A stretch of DNA of 64,000 nucleotides from Bacteroidia bacterium (GTDB lineage: Bacteria; Bacteroidota; Bacteroidia; NS11-12g; UBA955), in contig JAOASJ010000025.1 in assembly GCA_030158725.1 (NCBI GenBank), positions 20,061-84,060 of the forward strand. The letters are read 5' to 3'. This document shows, one piece after another, positions 24,924 to 34,561 of this stretch (position 1 is the stretch's first letter; every line of letters starts with the position of its first letter). The notes below the pieces were generated by a model. It searched no databases. It was not told the DNA's origin and worked only from the letters and a program-made list of their open reading frames with translations. The translations under genes and the position numbers were made by a program.

Positions 24924-27671
24924 ATGGCTACTTACGAATTCAGAAGAATAGAAAAAGAATGGCAAGCATATTGGGCTAAGCACAATACTTTTAAAACCGA
25001 AACAATCTCAGTTAAGGAAAAATTCTATGTTTTAGATATGTTTCCTTATCCCTCAGGGGCTGGCCTGCATGTTGGACATCCACTTGGTTACATTGCAAGT
25101 GATATAGTTTCTAGATACAAAAGGCACACAGGCTTTAATGTATTGCACCCCATGGGTTATGATGCATTTGGTCTTCCTGCTGAGCAATATGCTATTCAAA
25201 CTGGTCAGCATCCCGCCCTAACCACCGATGAAAATATAAAAAGATACAGAGAACAACTTGATCGAATTGGTTTTTCTTATGATTGGTCTCGTGAAATAAA
25301 GACTTGCGACCCAAATTATTATAAATGGACCCAGTGGATATTCATTCAATTGTTCAATTCTTGGTATAATCCAAAAACCAATAAAGCCGAAAATATACAA
25401 ACCTTAGTTTCAATATTTGAACAATCTGGTTGTGAAACGGAAGATTTGAGTTTTACTAAAGAAGATTGGTTAGGTTTTTCTGACAAAATCAAATCTGATA
25501 TTTTACTTAAATACCGTCTTGCATTCTTGAGTGAGGCAATGGTTAACTGGTGTCCTGAATTAGGAACTGTTTTGGCTAATGATGAAGTAAAGGATGGTCT
25601 AAGTGAAAGAGGTGGCTTTCCAGTTGAAAGAAAACTAATGACTCAATGGAGTCTTAGAATTTCTGCTTATGCCGAACGACTGCTTACCGGACTTGATAAA
25701 ATTGATTGGAGTGAAAGCCTAAAAGAAGCACAAAGAAATTGGATAGGTAAAAGTGAAGGCTGTTCTTTAAAATTCTTTTCTGAAAATACAGAAATTGAAG
25801 TATTTACAACACGTCCAGATACGATATTTGGTGTTACTTATCTTGCAATAGCACCTGAACATCCAAGTTTGGATTTATTATGTGTCAACGGCTATAGAGA
25901 AGCAGCCCTCGACTATGCTGAAAAAGCAAAAAATAGAAGTGAAAGAGAACGTCAAGCTGAAGTAAAAAATATCACTGGGGCATTCACAGGCTCATTCGTA
26001 AAACACCCTTTTACAAATGAAGAAATTCCTATTTGGATTGCTGATTATGTTTTAGGTAGTTATGGAACAGGTGCAGTAATGGCCGTACCAGCTCATGATA
26101 GCAGAGATTATGCCTTCGCAAAACACTTTAAATTACCAATTAAAGAAGTTGTAAGCGGTGGTGATATTTCTGAAAGTTCGTATGATGCTAAAATTGGTGA
26201 CATAATAAATTCTGATTTCTTAAACGGATTATCTGTAAAGGATGGGATCAAAAGATCAATCAAAGAAATTGAATCCTTAAAGCTTGGTTTTGGTAAAACC
26301 AATTATAGATTAAGGGATGCTGTTTTTGGAAGACAACGCTATTGGGGTGAACCTATTCCAGTTTTTTATGAGGATGGCATTCCAAAAGCTTTTGCTGAAA
26401 ATGATTTGCCTTTAATATTGCCAGAAATTGATAAATACCTTCCAACTGAAAGTGGTGAACCTCCGCTAGCCCGCGCTGCAAATTGGACGTATAAAAATCA
26501 TCCTATTGAAACAACAACAATGCCTGGTTGGGCAGGTTCCTCTTGGTATTTTTTAAGGTATATGGATCCATCAAACAAGGAAGGTATCGCATCCAAACAA
26601 GCATTGGAATATTGGAAAGATATCGATTTGTATATGGGCGGAAGTGAGCATGCTACAGGTCATCTTTTATACTTTAGATTTTGGACTAAATTTTTATATG
26701 ACTTAGGAATTATTCCTTCTGATGAACCCGCCAAGAAACTTATTAACCAAGGAATGATTCAAGGTATGTCATGTTTAATTTATCGAGTAAATCAAACATC
26801 AAAATTTGTTTCACTTGCTCATAAAAATAAATATGAAACAACACCAATACATATTGATATTAAACTGGTAAATTCTAGCAATGAAGTTGATTTAGATGCA
26901 TTAAAAGCATGGAGACCAAGTGAGTTTGAAAATGCTGAATTTGAACTAGAAAACGGAAAACTAATTTGTGGCACCGAAGTCGGTAAAATGTCAAAAAGAT
27001 GGCACAACGTTGTAAATCCAGATGATGTTTGCAATGATTATGGTGCAGATACGCTAAGATTATACGAAATGTTCTTAGGGCCTTTACAAGATGCAAAACC
27101 TTGGTCAACTCAAGGTATTGAAGGTGTATTAAGATTCTTAAGAAAATTCTGGCGTTTATTCCATAATAATGCAGAAGAAAATTTCAATATTTCACTGGAG
27201 ACTCCTACCAAAGCTGAATTCAAAATTTTACATAAAACCATTAAAAAAATTAGTGAAGACATTGATAATTTTTCATTCAATACTTCTGTTTCTGCGTTTA
27301 TGGTATGTGTGAATGAATTGCAAGACTTAAAATGCAATAAAAGGGAAATATTAGAACCTCTTGTAATTTTACTTTCTCCTTTTGCCCCACATATTGCTGA
27401 AGAACTTTGGCTACTATGCGGAAATAAAGAAGGTGTTTCTTATGCCAATTGGCCAAAATTCAATCCTGAATTTTTAGTGGAAAATGAATTTAATTATCCT
27501 ATCTCATTTAATGGAAAAGTTAGGTTTAATTTAAACTTCGCTTTGGATATTGATAATAAAGAAATGGAGTCTTCTATTCTCAATAATGAACAAACCAAAA
27601 AATATCTTGAAGGCAAAGAACCTAAAAAAATCATTATTGTTAAAGGCAAAATTGTAAATGTTGTAATGTAG
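24924..27671 (+). CDS. leuS: Leucyl-tRNA synthetase
   Basis: Class I synthetase of 915 residues that charges tRNA-Leu. The HIGH motif is in PYPSGAGLHVGHPLGY near residue 45. The CP1 editing domain shows TTRPDTIFGVTYLAIAPEHP and GTGAVMAVPAHDSRDY. The KMSKS motif reads KMSKRWHNVVNPDD, a form usual in this phylum, preceded by a phylum-typical insertion (SLAHKNKYETTPIHID). The anticodon-binding and C-terminal domains are complete to KIVNVVM. Monocistronic, with a promoter box 13 bases before the ATG. Confidence 0.97.
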   Translation: MATYEFRRIEKEWQAYWAKHNTFKTETISVKEKFYVLDMFPYPSGAGLHVGHPLGYIASDIVSRYKRHTGFNVLHPMGYDAFGLPAEQYAIQTGQHPALTTDENIKRYREQLDRIGFSYDWSREIKTCDPNYYKWTQWIFIQLFNSWYNPKTNKAENIQTLVSIFEQSGCETEDLSFTKEDWLGFSDKIKSDILLKYRLAFLSEAMVNWCPELGTVLANDEVKDGLSERGGFPVERKLMTQWSLRISAYAERLLTGLDKIDWSESLKEAQRNWIGKSEGCSLKFFSENTEIEVFTTRPDTIFGVTYLAIAPEHPSLDLLCVNGYREAALDYAEKAKNRSERERQAEVKNITGAFTGSFVKHPFTNEEIPIWIADYVLGSYGTGAVMAVPAHDSRDYAFAKHFKLPIKEVVSGGDISESSYDAKIGDIINSDFLNGLSVKDGIKRSIKEIESLKLGFGKTNYRLRDAVFGRQRYWGEPIPVFYEDGIPKAFAENDLPLILPEIDKYLPTESGEPPLARAANWTYKNHPIETTTMPGWAGSSWYFLRYMDPSNKEGIASKQALEYWKDIDLYMGGSEHATGHLLYFRFWTKFLYDLGIIPSDEPAKKLINQGMIQGMSCLIYRVNQTSKFVSLAHKNKYETTPIHIDIKLVNSSNEVDLDALKAWRPSEFENAEFELENGKLICGTEVGKMSKRWHNVVNPDDVCNDYGADTLRLYEMFLGPLQDAKPWSTQGIEGVLRFLRKFWRLFHNNAEENFNISLETPTKAEFKILHKTIKKISEDIDNFSFNTSVSAFMVCVNELQDLKCNKREILEPLVILLSPFAPHIAEELWLLCGNKEGVSYANWPKFNPEFLVENEFNYPISFNGKVRFNLNFALDIDNKEMESSILNNEQTKKYLEGKEPKKIIIVKGKIVNVVM

Positions 27672-27734
27672 GTATATCCTATTATTGATGAAAATTTGTC
27701 ATAAGCCAATATTTTAATTAATATTGAATTGTTT

Positions 27735-30485
27735 ATGAGAAAGTCTATTGTTTTTCTAATTAGTTTAATCTTTATAGCTGGGTCATGTTCTCTGCTTAAA
27801 AAGCATCACAATTTTGATGAAAAAGCCTATGAAAAAGCACAATTAGATGCCTATTATTTGAGACTTCTAGCCGATCCTAAAACCGGCAAAATTCCTTTAA
27901 ATATTAGGCAGAGTGAATTGGCTTTTGCCAGCAGTTTACCCAAATATTCGAACAACAAACGTTCAGATGATATATGGAAGTCAAGAGGTCCAAATAATCA
28001 AGGTGGAAGAACTAGAGCTATTGCTTTAGATGTCAATAATTCCAATATTATTCTAGCAGGCTCAGCGACAGGTGGAATATATAAATCTATCGATGCGGGA
28101 CAAACTTGGTTAAAAGCCAAATGTCCTGCAAATGCAATTACTTGCATTGTTCAAGATACAAGAGCAGGAAAAACCAATATTTGGTACGCAGGGACAGGTG
28201 AACTATCTGGCAGTAGTGGAACAGCTACTGGGGCTTATTACTACGGTCAAGGGATATTTAAAAGCACCGATGGTGGAAATACCTGGACAGTTATTCCATT
28301 TACCAATGGCGGCAGTACAACAACTTTCGATTCTGATTTTGATGGTGTTTGGAACATCGCAATAGACTTATCTAATAACACCGAAGATGAAATATATGCT
28401 GCTACATATGGTGGAATTTATAAAACCATAGATGGTGGATTAAATTGGAAAAAGAAGAGATCAGGCTCATTGCCAAATTATTCATATTATACCGATGTGG
28501 CAGTCGACCAACAAGGAATTGTTTATGCAACTATGAGCAGTGAAAGTACCCATAAAGGTATATGGCGAAGTGTTGATGGTGAAGCTTGGATTAGTATAAC
28601 TCCTGTTGGCTTTCCAAGTGTTTATGGTAGAATGTGTATTGGTATTGCACCTTCTGATCAAAACCAAGTTTATATTGTAGCAAGTAACACAACAAACTTT
28701 GGCTTCGTTAGTACCAATTTTCAAGGAACCAAGGAATGGAATAGTTTATGGAAATATAATTACGTTTCTGGAAATGGTTCAGGTGCAGGCGGCCGTTGGG
28801 TAAATAGAAGTTCAAATATGCCTGATGCTGGTGGAGACTTTGGTTACTATAGTACACAAGGGGGATATGACCTTTACATTAAAGTAAAACCTAATGATAC
28901 CAATGTTGTATTTATAGGAGCAACTAATTTATGGCGTAGTGATGATGCTTTTCGTAGCAATAAAAAAATAAATTGGATAGGTGGTTATGCAGTTAATACT
29001 TCTAGACCCGATTTTAAGTTGTATCCAAACCATCATCCAGATAACCATCAATTGATATTTTACCCAAATAACTCTGATATAGCTTTAAGTTCTCACGATG
29101 GAGGAATAAGTTATACCAATAACATTATGGCTAATAATGTAAGCTGGGAGATTAAAAACAACAATTATATTACCTCGCAATTCTATACCATAGCAATAGA
29201 CCATTCATTAGCATATAACAATAAAATTATGGGTGGGTTGCAAGACAATGGAACTCAGTTTGCCGATGTTTATGGTTTAGCCTCTTGGCAAATGAGTTTC
29301 AATGGTGATGGTTCATATTGTGCCTTTATTGATGGAACTAATGAAATAATTGGCAGTGCTCAACAAGGTAGAATCGCGCATCTAGAATTAGATAATATTG
29401 GGCAACCAATTAAATATGCACGTATTGATCCAAAGCAATTAAACCGCGATAATTACGATTTTATCAACCCATTTGTTTTAGATCCAAATGATCAAAAAAT
29501 AATGTATTTACCTGCTAAGAATAAGATTTTTAGAAACTTAAACATTTTCTCAAAGCCCTTAAATATAAACTTTGATAGTACCCGTTGGGATACACCTCTT
29601 TGGGAAGAATTAACCAATTGTACTCCACTAACTGGTCAAGAATTTTCAGCAATTTCTATCTCAAAAATCAATAAAAATACACTTTACTATGCCACTGACA
29701 AAGGACGCTTGTATAAGTTGAATAATTCAAATATTGGTCAACCTTTCCCTAAAGAAATTACCGGTTCGAATTTCCCAAGCGGAAATATTAATTGTATAGC
29801 CCTCGATCCTAGTGATAGCAATAAAATTACTGTTGTATTTTCTAATTACAATATATTAAGTGTATTTACCAGTGACAATGCAGGTGTTTCTTGGACAAAT
29901 ATCTCTGGAAATTTAGAAGAAAATACAAATGGTTCCGGATCAGGACCAAGTTGCCGTTGGGCTGCTGTTCTTAATCTTGAAAATGGGAGAAAATGTTGGT
30001 TTATTGCTACCAGCGTAGGTTTGTACGCAACAGATACATTGAATGGTATCCAAACAAGATGGATACAACAATCACCAAATGGAATAGGCAATAATATCGT
30101 GACTATGCTTGATACTAGAGAGTTGGATAATTTTATTGCTGTGGCTACACATGGCAATGGTGCATACAGTGCAAACATTTCCAATCCATGGCAAATTACG
30201 AACATTAATAAAAATGTTTTAAACTCAGATATCATAAACGTTTTCCCTAATCCATTGCCTTTGAATGAATCCTTGACAATAGTTTTAAAGAATAAACTTC
30301 CCTTAATTTCTGATATTACCATCACAGATATTTTAGGAAATATAATTTCAAAACAATTCTATACCATAAATTCATTAAATCCTGAAAATATTAAAATACA
30401 TTTCAATAATTTAAGTTCAGGAGTGTACTTTGTTAATATTGAGATAAATGGAGAGATTTATTGCCAGAAAATAGTTCGTCAGTAA
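27735..30485 (+). CDS. BNR/sortilin-like beta-propeller lipoprotein with T9SS type A domain
   Basis: A 916-residue exported protein. The N-terminus ends in IAGSC, which could be a lipobox. The body has many Asp-box (BNR) repeats, S-x-D-x-G-x-T-W: GGIYKSIDAGQTW, GIFKSTDGGNTW, GGIYKTIDGGLNW, GIWRSVDGEAW and later VFTSDNAGVSW. Such repeats build sialidase- or VPS10/sortilin-like propellers; no sialidase active-site set is seen, so a binding role is as likely as an enzymatic one. The C-terminus from VFPNPLPLNES is a T9SS type A sorting domain ending in CQKIVRQ. The ATG at 27735 is preferred over a TTG two codons upstream. Confidence 0.82.
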   Translation: MRKSIVFLISLIFIAGSCSLLKKHHNFDEKAYEKAQLDAYYLRLLADPKTGKIPLNIRQSELAFASSLPKYSNNKRSDDIWKSRGPNNQGGRTRAIALDVNNSNIILAGSATGGIYKSIDAGQTWLKAKCPANAITCIVQDTRAGKTNIWYAGTGELSGSSGTATGAYYYGQGIFKSTDGGNTWTVIPFTNGGSTTTFDSDFDGVWNIAIDLSNNTEDEIYAATYGGIYKTIDGGLNWKKKRSGSLPNYSYYTDVAVDQQGIVYATMSSESTHKGIWRSVDGEAWISITPVGFPSVYGRMCIGIAPSDQNQVYIVASNTTNFGFVSTNFQGTKEWNSLWKYNYVSGNGSGAGGRWVNRSSNMPDAGGDFGYYSTQGGYDLYIKVKPNDTNVVFIGATNLWRSDDAFRSNKKINWIGGYAVNTSRPDFKLYPNHHPDNHQLIFYPNNSDIALSSHDGGISYTNNIMANNVSWEIKNNNYITSQFYTIAIDHSLAYNNKIMGGLQDNGTQFADVYGLASWQMSFNGDGSYCAFIDGTNEIIGSAQQGRIAHLELDNIGQPIKYARIDPKQLNRDNYDFINPFVLDPNDQKIMYLPAKNKIFRNLNIFSKPLNINFDSTRWDTPLWEELTNCTPLTGQEFSAISISKINKNTLYYATDKGRLYKLNNSNIGQPFPKEITGSNFPSGNINCIALDPSDSNKITVVFSNYNILSVFTSDNAGVSWTNISGNLEENTNGSGSGPSCRWAAVLNLENGRKCWFIATSVGLYATDTLNGIQTRWIQQSPNGIGNNIVTMLDTRELDNFIAVATHGNGAYSANISNPWQITNINKNVLNSDIINVFPNPLPLNESLTIVLKNKLPLISDITITDILGNIISKQFYTINSLNPENIKIHFNNLSSGVYFVNIEINGEIYCQKIVRQ

Positions 30486-30524
30486 TTATAAATAAAGATT
30501 ATATCTGATAATAAATTTAATTCG

Positions 30525-30539
30525 CTAATTCCGAATTAG
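30525..30539. repeat. 15-bp palindrome upstream of ABC transporter gene
   Basis: CTAATTC-C-GAATTAG, 7-bp arms around one base. It ends 7 bases before the -7 box, where a regulator could act on the promoter. Confidence 0.5.
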
Positions 30540-30546
30540 ATTGTCT

Positions 30547-30554
30547 TATTTTTG
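30547..30554 (+). promoter_or_regulatory. -7 box (TATTTTTG) for ABC transporter gene
   Basis: Exact TAnnTTTG, 10 bases before the ATG at 30565. It rules out the in-frame TTG at 30541. Confidence 0.6.
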
Positions 30555-30564
30555 CAGCCAAGAA

Positions 30565-32310
30565 ATGAGTATCCTTTTTAAATATCTAAAAAGACAATGG
30601 CCTACCCTTTTGTTAGCTCTATTTTTAGCTGCTATTAACCAGTCTTTCTCTTTATTAGATCCTCAGATTACTGGTAGAATTGTCGATGAAATTATTAATA
30701 AACATAGTGAATTAAGCAAAGAGCAATTCATATCACATGCACTTTACCTAGTTGGTTTATCAATAGGTGTGACAATGGTTTCAAGAATTGCCAAAAATTT
30801 CCAAGATTACTACACCAATGTAATCGTTCTTAAAATGGGTGCTCAGATATTTTCTGATGGACTTAAACATTCACTAGAGTTACCTTATCAAGTTTTTGAA
30901 GACCAAAGAAGCGGTGAGACTTTATCTATTTTAGAAAAAGTTAGAACAGATTCTGAAAAATTAATTACTTCCTTCATTGGAATTTTATTCACTTCTATTG
31001 TAGGGATGATTTTTGTGATGATTTTTACAATTAGCGTTAGTTTTAAAGTAGCAATAGTTTATTTGGGGGCTATAATTGTAATTGGATTAATAAGTTCATT
31101 GTTAAGCAAAAAAATAAAAGTGATGCAGAAGGCAATCGTTGGTGAAACCACTTCATTGGCGGGAAGTACAACTGAAAGCTTAAGAAATATTGAACTAGTA
31201 AAAAGTTTAGGTTTGGCCAATCAAGAAATTGCAAGGTTAAACAATACCACATTTAAAATATTAGGTTTAGAGCTTAAAAAAGTAAAATACATAAGAAGTT
31301 TAAACTTCTTGCAAGGAACAACTGTTCAATTTACAAGAAGCATTATGATTGTCGTTCTGCTTTATTTAATATTTAACCATACCTTATCTGCTGGGCAATA
31401 TTTTACTTTCCTATTCTACTCTTTCTTTCTTTTTAACCCATTGCAAGAGCTAGGTAATATAATTCTGATTCATCGTGAAGCAGAAGTGTCTTTAGATAAT
31501 TTTAAGAAATTAATAGATACTCCAATAGACTATAAACCTGCAAAACCAAGAGTTCTTAAAGGCCTTGAGGATTTTGAATTTAGAAACGTTTCTTTTCAAC
31601 ATTTAAGCGCTAGAACACCTGCATTGACTGATGTTAGTTTTAAAGTACATAAAGGTGAAACTATTGCATTCGTTGGCCCTTCAGGTTCTGGAAAAACCAC
31701 TCTTGTAAAATTATTGGTTGGATTATACCAAGCGCAAACTGGTAACATTTTTTACGAAGGTATTGATGCAAAGGAAATTGACTTAGATGAATTGCGTGAA
31801 AGAATCGGTTTTGTTACCCAAGACACACAATTATTTTCAGGCTCCATTAAAGAAAATCTGTTGTTTGTAGCCCCTAAGGCAAGCGATGAAGATATTATGA
31901 GATCACTTGATAGGGCTAGTTGCCAGAATCTATTAAAAAGAGCTGACAACGGAATTGATACAGTTATTGGTGAGGGTGGAGTGAAGGTTAGTGGTGGTGA
32001 AAAACAAAGATTATCAATCGCAAGAGCTCTACTAAGAAATCCAGGCTTATTAGTATTTGATGAGGCAACATCTGCATTGGATAGTTTAACAGAGGATGAA
32101 ATCACTCAGACGATTAAACAAATCAATGAAGACCATTCTGCAATAACTATTTTAATTGCCCATCGATTAAGTACCATAATGCATGCCAATAGAATTTATG
32201 TTCTTGAGCAAGGTAAAATCATAGAACATGGTAAACACGATGAATTACTGGCTGAGAAAGGTTTGTACTATGCAATGTGGCGTCAACAAATTGGCGAAAG
32301 AAAATCTTAG
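30565..32310 (+). CDS. ABC transporter, fused membrane and ATPase domains (exporter)
   Basis: A 581-residue half-transporter of the type IV exporter class (MsbA/multidrug-like), working as a dimer. The N-terminal part has six membrane helices. The ATPase domain starts near residue 335, with Walker A GPSGSGKTTLVKLL, Q-loop VTQDTQLFSGSIKENL, signature VSGGEKQRLSIARALL, Walker B LLVFDEATSALD and H-loop IAHRLSTI. The substrate (lipid, peptide or drug) cannot be told from the sequence. The start at 30565 is set by the -7 box; a palindrome sits just upstream of that box. Confidence 0.93.
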   Translation: MSILFKYLKRQWPTLLLALFLAAINQSFSLLDPQITGRIVDEIINKHSELSKEQFISHALYLVGLSIGVTMVSRIAKNFQDYYTNVIVLKMGAQIFSDGLKHSLELPYQVFEDQRSGETLSILEKVRTDSEKLITSFIGILFTSIVGMIFVMIFTISVSFKVAIVYLGAIIVIGLISSLLSKKIKVMQKAIVGETTSLAGSTTESLRNIELVKSLGLANQEIARLNNTTFKILGLELKKVKYIRSLNFLQGTTVQFTRSIMIVVLLYLIFNHTLSAGQYFTFLFYSFFLFNPLQELGNIILIHREAEVSLDNFKKLIDTPIDYKPAKPRVLKGLEDFEFRNVSFQHLSARTPALTDVSFKVHKGETIAFVGPSGSGKTTLVKLLVGLYQAQTGNIFYEGIDAKEIDLDELRERIGFVTQDTQLFSGSIKENLLFVAPKASDEDIMRSLDRASCQNLLKRADNGIDTVIGEGGVKVSGGEKQRLSIARALLRNPGLLVFDEATSALDSLTEDEITQTIKQINEDHSAITILIAHRLSTIMHANRIYVLEQGKIIEHGKHDELLAEKGLYYAMWRQQIGERKS

Positions 32311-32369
32311 ACTTCTCTTATTTCATTGAAAAATATTTTCAATCATTACACTTATTAGAAATAATAAAA

Positions 32370-32377
32370 TAGATTTG
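32370..32377 (+). promoter_or_regulatory. -7 box (TAGATTTG) for prolyl oligopeptidase gene
   Basis: Exact TAnnTTTG with only 5 bases before the ATG at 32383, so the mRNA is expected to be leaderless or nearly so. Confidence 0.55.
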
Positions 32378-32382
32378 TATGC

Positions 32383-34521
32383 ATGAAACTTCAATATACT
32401 ATTGCAGCAATCTCTATTTTAGCCTCAAGTCTTGCATTTATGCAGCCTGATAAACCCAAAAATAAAATTATGACCTACCCCCAAACGGAAATAATCCCTG
32501 TAAATGATACCTATTTTGGAACTGAAATTGTCGATCCTTATAGATGGTTAGAAGATGATCTAGATCCTAAAACTAAAAATTGGATTTCTAGACAAAATGA
32601 AAATACTTACAGTTATTTATCACAAATTCCTTACCGTGAAACAATCAAGAAAAACCTAGAAAAGATATGGAACTACGAACGTTTTTCGGCACCATTTAAC
32701 GAAGGAAACTATACCTATTTTTATAAAAATAATGGTCTGCAAAATCAAAGTGTACTTTACAGACAAAAAAACAATGAAGATGCTTTAGTTTTCTTAGATC
32801 CAAATACCTTTTCAAAAGACGGAACGAGCTCACTCTCAGATGTAAGTTTTACAAAAGATGGAAGCATACTTGCCATACAAATAAGTGAAGGTGGAAGTGA
32901 TTGGCGAAAAGTGATTGTAATGAATTCAGAAACTAAAGAAAACATTGGAGATACTTTGATTGATGTTAAATTTAGTGGCATTTCATGGAAAGGAAATGAA
33001 GGATTTTTTTATAGTAGTTATGACAAACCTACAAAAGGGAGTGAATTATCTGCTATGACTAACCAACACAAGCTTTACTTCCACAAATTGGGAACTAAAC
33101 AATCTGAAGATAAATTAATTTTCGGAGGAAGTGAAACCCCAAGAAGATATATAGGAGGTTATGTAACCGAGGATGAACGTTTTTTAATCATATCAGCCGC
33201 TACTTCTACCAATGGAAATGAATTATACATTAAAGATTTAAGTGAAATCGAAAGCAAAATACTACCCTTAGTATCACATTTCAATAACAACAACGATGTA
33301 GTGCATTCAGAAGGAAATACTTTATATATCCTAACCGATATGGGTGCTCCAAATATGCGTTTAGTGAAAACTGAATATTTAAAAGATCAAGGTTTTTCTG
33401 AGTGGTCAGATGTTATTTCTGAAACAAAAATGCCTTTAAGTATCAGCACAGGCGGCGGTAAATTCTTTGCATCCTATATGAAAGATGCATGCTCACAATT
33501 GCTACAATATAATATTAATGGTACACTTGAAAGAGAAATCATATTACCTGGCAAAGGAACAGCAGGAGGATTGAGTGGAAAATGGGAAGAAAATGTACTT
33601 TACTATACATTCACAAGTTATATCTATCCTCCAACTATTTTCTCTTACAATGTAAATGATGGTGGTTCAAACTTATTTAAAAAAGCAGGCGTACAATTCG
33701 ATCCAAGTCAATATGAGTCTATTCAAGTTTTTTATGAAAATGAAATAGACCATACTAAGATTCCAATGATGATTACTTGCAAAAAAGGCATCAAAATGGA
33801 TGGCAAAAATCCGACTATGCTATACGGTTATGGCGGATTTAATGTTAGTCTTACGCCATCGTTTAGCACAGCCATGCTCGCTTGGTTGGATGCTGGTGGA
33901 ATATACGCTGTACCTAATATTAGAGGTGGTGGCGAATACGGAAAGGATTGGCATGATGCCGGAATACAAATGAAAAAACAAAACGTATTTAATGACTTTA
34001 TAGCAGCAGCAAATTATCTAATAAATAAAAAATACACCAGTTCTTCATTCTTATGTATTTCTGGTGGCTCAAATGGTGGTTTACTTGTTGGTGCTTGTAT
34101 GACCCAAAGACCTGACTTATTTAAAGTGGCTTTACCAGCAGTTGGTGTTTTAGATATGCTTCGTTACCATAAATTTACTGCAGGTGCAGGTTGGGCATAC
34201 GACTATGGTACTGCAGATGATTCAAAAGAAATGTTCCAATATTTATTAAAATATTCGCCTTATCACAACTTAAGTAAAGGTAAAAAATATCCGGCAACTA
34301 TGGTCACAACCGGCGATCACGATGACCGTGTGGTACCTGCACATTCATTCAAATTTGCAGCTAAATTACAATCAGTTAACGATGGGCCTAATCCAACATT
34401 AATTCGAATTGAAACAAATGCTGGTCATGGTGCTGGAAAACCTACCAATATGATTATTGCTGAATACGCTGATAGATTTGCATTCGCACTCTGGAATATG
34501 GGTATTACTGAATTGAAATAA
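32383..34521 (+). CDS. Prolyl oligopeptidase family serine peptidase (S9A)
   Basis: A 712-residue peptidase that cuts short peptides after proline. The N-terminus (LQYTIAAISILASSLAF) is a likely signal peptide, so it acts in the periplasm. The propeller domain follows (DPYRWLEDDLDPKTKNWI near residue 55). The catalytic domain has nucleophile Ser563 in ISGGSNGGLLVGA, the Asp in TTGDHDDRVVPAHS and the His in NAGHGAGKPT. Family features NIRGGGEYGKDWH and YGYGGFN are also present. The gene is followed by a strong bidirectional terminator shared with proS. Confidence 0.95.
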   Translation: MKLQYTIAAISILASSLAFMQPDKPKNKIMTYPQTEIIPVNDTYFGTEIVDPYRWLEDDLDPKTKNWISRQNENTYSYLSQIPYRETIKKNLEKIWNYERFSAPFNEGNYTYFYKNNGLQNQSVLYRQKNNEDALVFLDPNTFSKDGTSSLSDVSFTKDGSILAIQISEGGSDWRKVIVMNSETKENIGDTLIDVKFSGISWKGNEGFFYSSYDKPTKGSELSAMTNQHKLYFHKLGTKQSEDKLIFGGSETPRRYIGGYVTEDERFLIISAATSTNGNELYIKDLSEIESKILPLVSHFNNNNDVVHSEGNTLYILTDMGAPNMRLVKTEYLKDQGFSEWSDVISETKMPLSISTGGGKFFASYMKDACSQLLQYNINGTLEREIILPGKGTAGGLSGKWEENVLYYTFTSYIYPPTIFSYNVNDGGSNLFKKAGVQFDPSQYESIQVFYENEIDHTKIPMMITCKKGIKMDGKNPTMLYGYGGFNVSLTPSFSTAMLAWLDAGGIYAVPNIRGGGEYGKDWHDAGIQMKKQNVFNDFIAAANYLINKKYTSSSFLCISGGSNGGLLVGACMTQRPDLFKVALPAVGVLDMLRYHKFTAGAGWAYDYGTADDSKEMFQYLLKYSPYHNLSKGKKYPATMVTTGDHDDRVVPAHSFKFAAKLQSVNDGPNPTLIRIETNAGHGAGKPTNMIIAEYADRFAFALWNMGITELK

Positions 34522-34524
34522 AAT

Positions 34525-34560
34525 AAAAAATGCTGAGTATTTATTTACTCAGCATTTTTT
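34525..34560. terminator. Bidirectional terminator between prolyl oligopeptidase gene and proS
   Basis: Perfect 15-bp stem AAAAAATGCTGAGTA (34525-34539) and its complement (34546-34560), 6-base loop, with A-run and T-run at the two ends. It serves both convergent genes. Confidence 0.92.
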
Positions 34561-34561
34561 C

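Noticed and set aside
29846..30325. A 159-codon minus-strand frame inside the BNR-repeat gene
   Set aside because: It is antisense to a clear T9SS protein, shows no domain, and has no box upstream.
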